DNA from: Planctomycetaceae bacterium
Lineage (GTDB): Bacteria; Planctomycetota; Planctomycetia; Pirellulales; Pirellulaceae
Reading direction: 5' to 3'
DNA length: 8,768 nt
NCBI GenBank assembly: GCA_007133715.1
Contig: SLMF01000351.1
Span: forward strand, 1-8,768
Part shown: in pieces, positions 6,967-8,768 of the stretch
Position numbering within the stretch: the first letter of the stretch is position 1
How the letters are laid out: each line of letters opens with the position of its first letter
Notes under the pieces: generated by a model
The model's input: the letters and a program-made list of their open reading frames with translations, nothing else
Told to the model about the DNA's origin: nothing
Databases searched by the model: none
Position numbers and translations under genes: made by a program

Positions 6967-8374
6967 GGTTCCGCTTGGTCCTTAAGGTCGGCAGTTCGAC
7001 GGTAAAATGCGTCTGCGAATCGCGGCGGCACCAAGAGATGCGGCCGCCATGATGCTGGACCACTTCCCGAGCAATGGCCAGACCCAGCCCGATGCCCTCG
7101 GGTTTTCCGGAAACAAGCGACTCGAACAGGCTCTCCCGCACCGGTTCGGCAGGTCCCGGACCCGTATCGACGACCTGCAAGCGAACACATTGTTCCGCAA
7201 CGGCCGATTCGATGCAGACCCGCACTCGCCGCTCCCGCCCGCTCTCCTGCAACGGCTCCCCCCGTTCGGCTGCCGCCTCGATCGCGTTCAACAGCAGATT
7301 CACCAGCACCTGGGCCAAACCGTCGGCATTGCCCGCCACCGAGGGTAATTGTAACGGGGGTTCCCACTGCAGCCGGACACCCAAATGATCCGCCTTGAGT
7401 TGTACCAACGGCAGCACGCGACGAACCACGTCCGTCAGGTCCAGCGGAACCAGTGGGCTGGATTTCCATTGGCCCAGCGACAGAAACCGTTCCAGAAAAT
7501 CCTCCATCAGATCCAGCTGCTGGCGAACCATCTGCAAGCTCTCATCGTGGCCCGCCGCACAGCCGCGGGCGTGCAGGTCCACCGCCAATCGGCAGCCGGT
7601 GGCGGCATTCCGCAACTGATGGGCGATCCGTGCACCCATCCGACCGAGTGTCCGCAAACGCTCGTTCCGCCGTACCTCCGACTCGTACTCTTTCAACACC
7701 TCGGCCAGTCGATTGACGGCCAGCCCCAGATCGCGGACTTCGTCGTTTCGTGAAGAAGTCGCCACCGGCACAAACTCGCCGTGACCAATCCGTTCGACCT
7801 GTTTGCACAACCGGTGGATGGGCCGGGTGACGCGTGAGGCGATGGCAAAGCTGAGAAAGACCATCGTGACCAGCCCGGCCAGCCCGGCACCCAGCGGTGG
7901 CAGTACGGCTTCACGCCAAGCCTGATAGTAGCGAGCCACCGGGTACAGCACGTACAACGTGGCTCCCTCGCGTTCCGGCTGCGGCGGCCAGAGATGGAGC
8001 GAGGCGAAAAAGAACGATTCACCGCCCACCGTCACGCGCTCGTCCGACAAGAACGAACTCCGCTCACCCGACTCGGCCACCGCCGGCAGCGGCGAATGCG
8101 GCCAACCCGCTCGACGGGACGCCGCGACGACCCCCGTACGATCCACCACCACGAACTCCGCTCCCGACAAACCCCGCATCTGCCGCAGCACGCTGTCGGT
8201 CAGAGGAAACGAGGCCGTGGCCAGCGTACCGGCCATCTCATGCACCTGAGATTGAATCCCCTCCAGCACCCGGCGACCAGCCAGCCAAGCATTCAACAGA
8301 CTGATCGCCACCACGGTCATCAGCATGGCACCCGCCATCGGAACCATAATTTGCGTTCTCAGTGGCCATCGCAT
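6941..8374 (-). CDS. Membrane sensor histidine kinase (NtrB/ZraS-like), partner of the regulator
   Basis: 477 aa from the ATG at 8374. The frame can be extended to a TTG at 8392, but only the ATG has a good ribosome site (GGGGGA 8390-8385, 10 nt spacing). Topology: transmembrane helix ~8-33, a periplasmic sensor of ~125 residues with cache/PAS-like strands (AEFVVVDRTGVVAAS, ATLYVLYP), transmembrane helix ~160-182, and a HAMP linker (RVTRPIHRLCKQVERI...). The dimerisation/phosphotransfer region holds ARIAHQLRN with phospho-acceptor H252. The ATPase domain has N box NLLLNAIEAA (N363), G1 DTGPGP (403-408), F box LFESLVSGKPEG and G2 GIGLGLAIA (427-435). The usual HExxNP is HQLRNA here, a mild departure. 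It autophosphorylates and passes phosphate to D52 of the overlapping NtrC-type regulator. The signal sensed is unknown. Confidence 0.94.
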   Translation of the reverse strand: MRWPLRTQIMVPMAGAMLMTVVAISLLNAWLAGRRVLEGIQSQVHEMAGTLATASFPLTDSVLRQMRGLSGAEFVVVDRTGVVAASRRAGWPHSPLPAVAESGERSSFLSDERVTVGGESFFFASLHLWPPQPEREGATLYVLYPVARYYQAWREAVLPPLGAGLAGLVTMVFLSFAIASRVTRPIHRLCKQVERIGHGEFVPVATSSRNDEVRDLGLAVNRLAEVLKEYESEVRRNERLRTLGRMGARIAHQLRNAATGCRLAVDLHARGCAAGHDESLQMVRQQLDLMEDFLERFLSLGQWKSSPLVPLDLTDVVRRVLPLVQLKADHLGVRLQWEPPLQLPSVAGNADGLAQVLVNLLLNAIEAAAERGEPLQESGRERRVRVCIESAVAEQCVRLQVVDTGPGPAEPVRESLFESLVSGKPEGIGLGLAIAREVVQHHGGRISWCRRDSQTHFTVELPTLRTKRNHEEIVDRR

Positions 8375-8384
8375 CCGGTTTGCA

Positions 8385-8390
8385 TCCCCC
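8385..8390 (-). promoter_or_regulatory. Ribosome binding site deciding the kinase start
   Basis: GGGGGA on the minus strand, 10 nt before the ATG at 8374. An upstream in-frame TTG at 8392 overlaps this region and has no purine-rich site before it, so the ATG is preferred and the protein is six residues shorter than the longest frame. Confidence 0.5.
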
Positions 8391-8392
8391 AA

Positions 8393-8657
8393 ATCTATGG
8401 CGTCGAATCGTGTTCCATTCTAAGCCCGACCGTACATGAGCGACCAGTCCTGCCCCCTTTTTTTTCAATGACCCGCTTAACTACTGGTTTTCAGGCGGAA
8501 CACGCAAGCAATGCTATCATGTTGCAATGGCGGTTCGACTTTTGGTTTCGCGCCTTTCTCGTTGAAATGGAGCTTCTAGGCCGCAAATCACAATCTATAG
8601 GCCATGAAGGCCGGAAGTTGCTTGCTGCGTCTCCCCCGTAGTCTAGGCATTCAACCC
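8393..8657. other. Kinase upstream region, low GC, no gene seen
   Basis: By hand count 8461-8640 is about 49% GC, well below the GC-rich coding DNA of the window. On the minus strand TAGAAT (8422-8417, 5/6 to TATAAT) could be the -10 of the kinase operon, about 43 nt before its ATG, but no matching -35 is seen. A run of eight T (8458-8465) follows five C. No sigma54-type GG-N10-GC site was found. A 75-aa minus-strand frame across 8491-8718 has no family character and runs into the repeats, so I do not call it. Confidence 0.4.
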
Positions 8658-8768
8658 AATGCCCCCGGCTTGCCCGGGGGATCGTTACGCTCCAAGCTAC
8701 ATCCCTCAGCCACCCCAACCAATCAAATGCCCCCGGCTCGCCCGGGGGGGCGTTACGCTCCTTGCTAA
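8658..8768. repeat. Two direct copies of a 42-bp hairpin repeat at the right edge
   Basis: Copies at 8658-8699 and 8726-8767 match at 37 of 42 positions, start to start 68 bp. Each begins AATGCCCCCGG and ends CGTTACGCTCC..GCTA. Each has a 7-bp GC stem CCCCCGG / CCGGGGG (8662-8668 with 8674-8680; 8730-8736 with 8742-8748) around a CTTGC or CTCGC loop. No T-run follows the stems, so terminator function is doubtful. This is REP-like intergenic DNA and may continue beyond the window. Confidence 0.85.

Noticed and set aside
8491..8718. 75-codon minus-strand frame near the right edge
   Set aside because: It begins inside the spacer between the two hairpin repeats, reads through a repeat copy and has no recognisable motif or ribosome site.

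Overview
This window looks like chromosomal DNA from a planctomycete, most likely of the Pirellula/Rhodopirellula type. The clues are a DUF1559 pseudopilin-like protein ending in an H-X9-DG motif, a secreted HzsA-related protein with two CxxCH heme sites fused to a discoidin domain, a secreted FG-GAP/VCBS protein, and GC-rich DNA whose spacers carry palindromic repeats. The assignment is by family character only; no ribosomal or other marker gene is present.

Layout, left to right. (1) Positions 1-616, minus strand: N-terminal part of a secreted VCBS/FG-GAP repeat protein running off the left edge. (2) 617-1180: a 564-bp divergent spacer that is unusually structured. Three 49-bp tandem repeats, each with a strong hairpin, are bounded by 17-bp imperfect inverted repeats (666-852). 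Directly abutting is a 110-bp element (853-962) with 27-bp arms and two small internal hairpins. A promoter-like sequence follows. (3) 1181-4156, plus strand: a 991-aa secreted protein made of discoidin, HzsA-like beta-propeller and diheme regions. (4) 4157-4285: a short convergent spacer with no clear terminator. (5) 4286-5269, minus strand: DUF1559 protein, with a perfect TATAAT and a palindrome upstream. (6) 5533-8374, minus strand: a two-component pair in which the membrane histidine kinase is upstream and overlaps by 26 bp the gene of a sigma54-dependent NtrC-type response regulator. (7) 8375-8768: a non-coding flank of lower GC, ending in two copies of a 42-bp hairpin repeat at the right edge.

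How the genes may work together: the kinase and regulator are almost certainly co-translated and act as one signalling unit (periplasmic signal, HAMP, histidine kinase, receiver, AAA+ activator, sigma54 RNA polymerase). The DUF1559 gene lies downstream on the same strand but has its own promoter-like sequence. The secreted VCBS and HzsA-related proteins are divergently transcribed and may be co-regulated through the repeat-rich spacer, but no shared pathway can be shown from sequence alone. The least ordinary items are the composite palindromic spacer and the heme-site variation in the HzsA-related protein.
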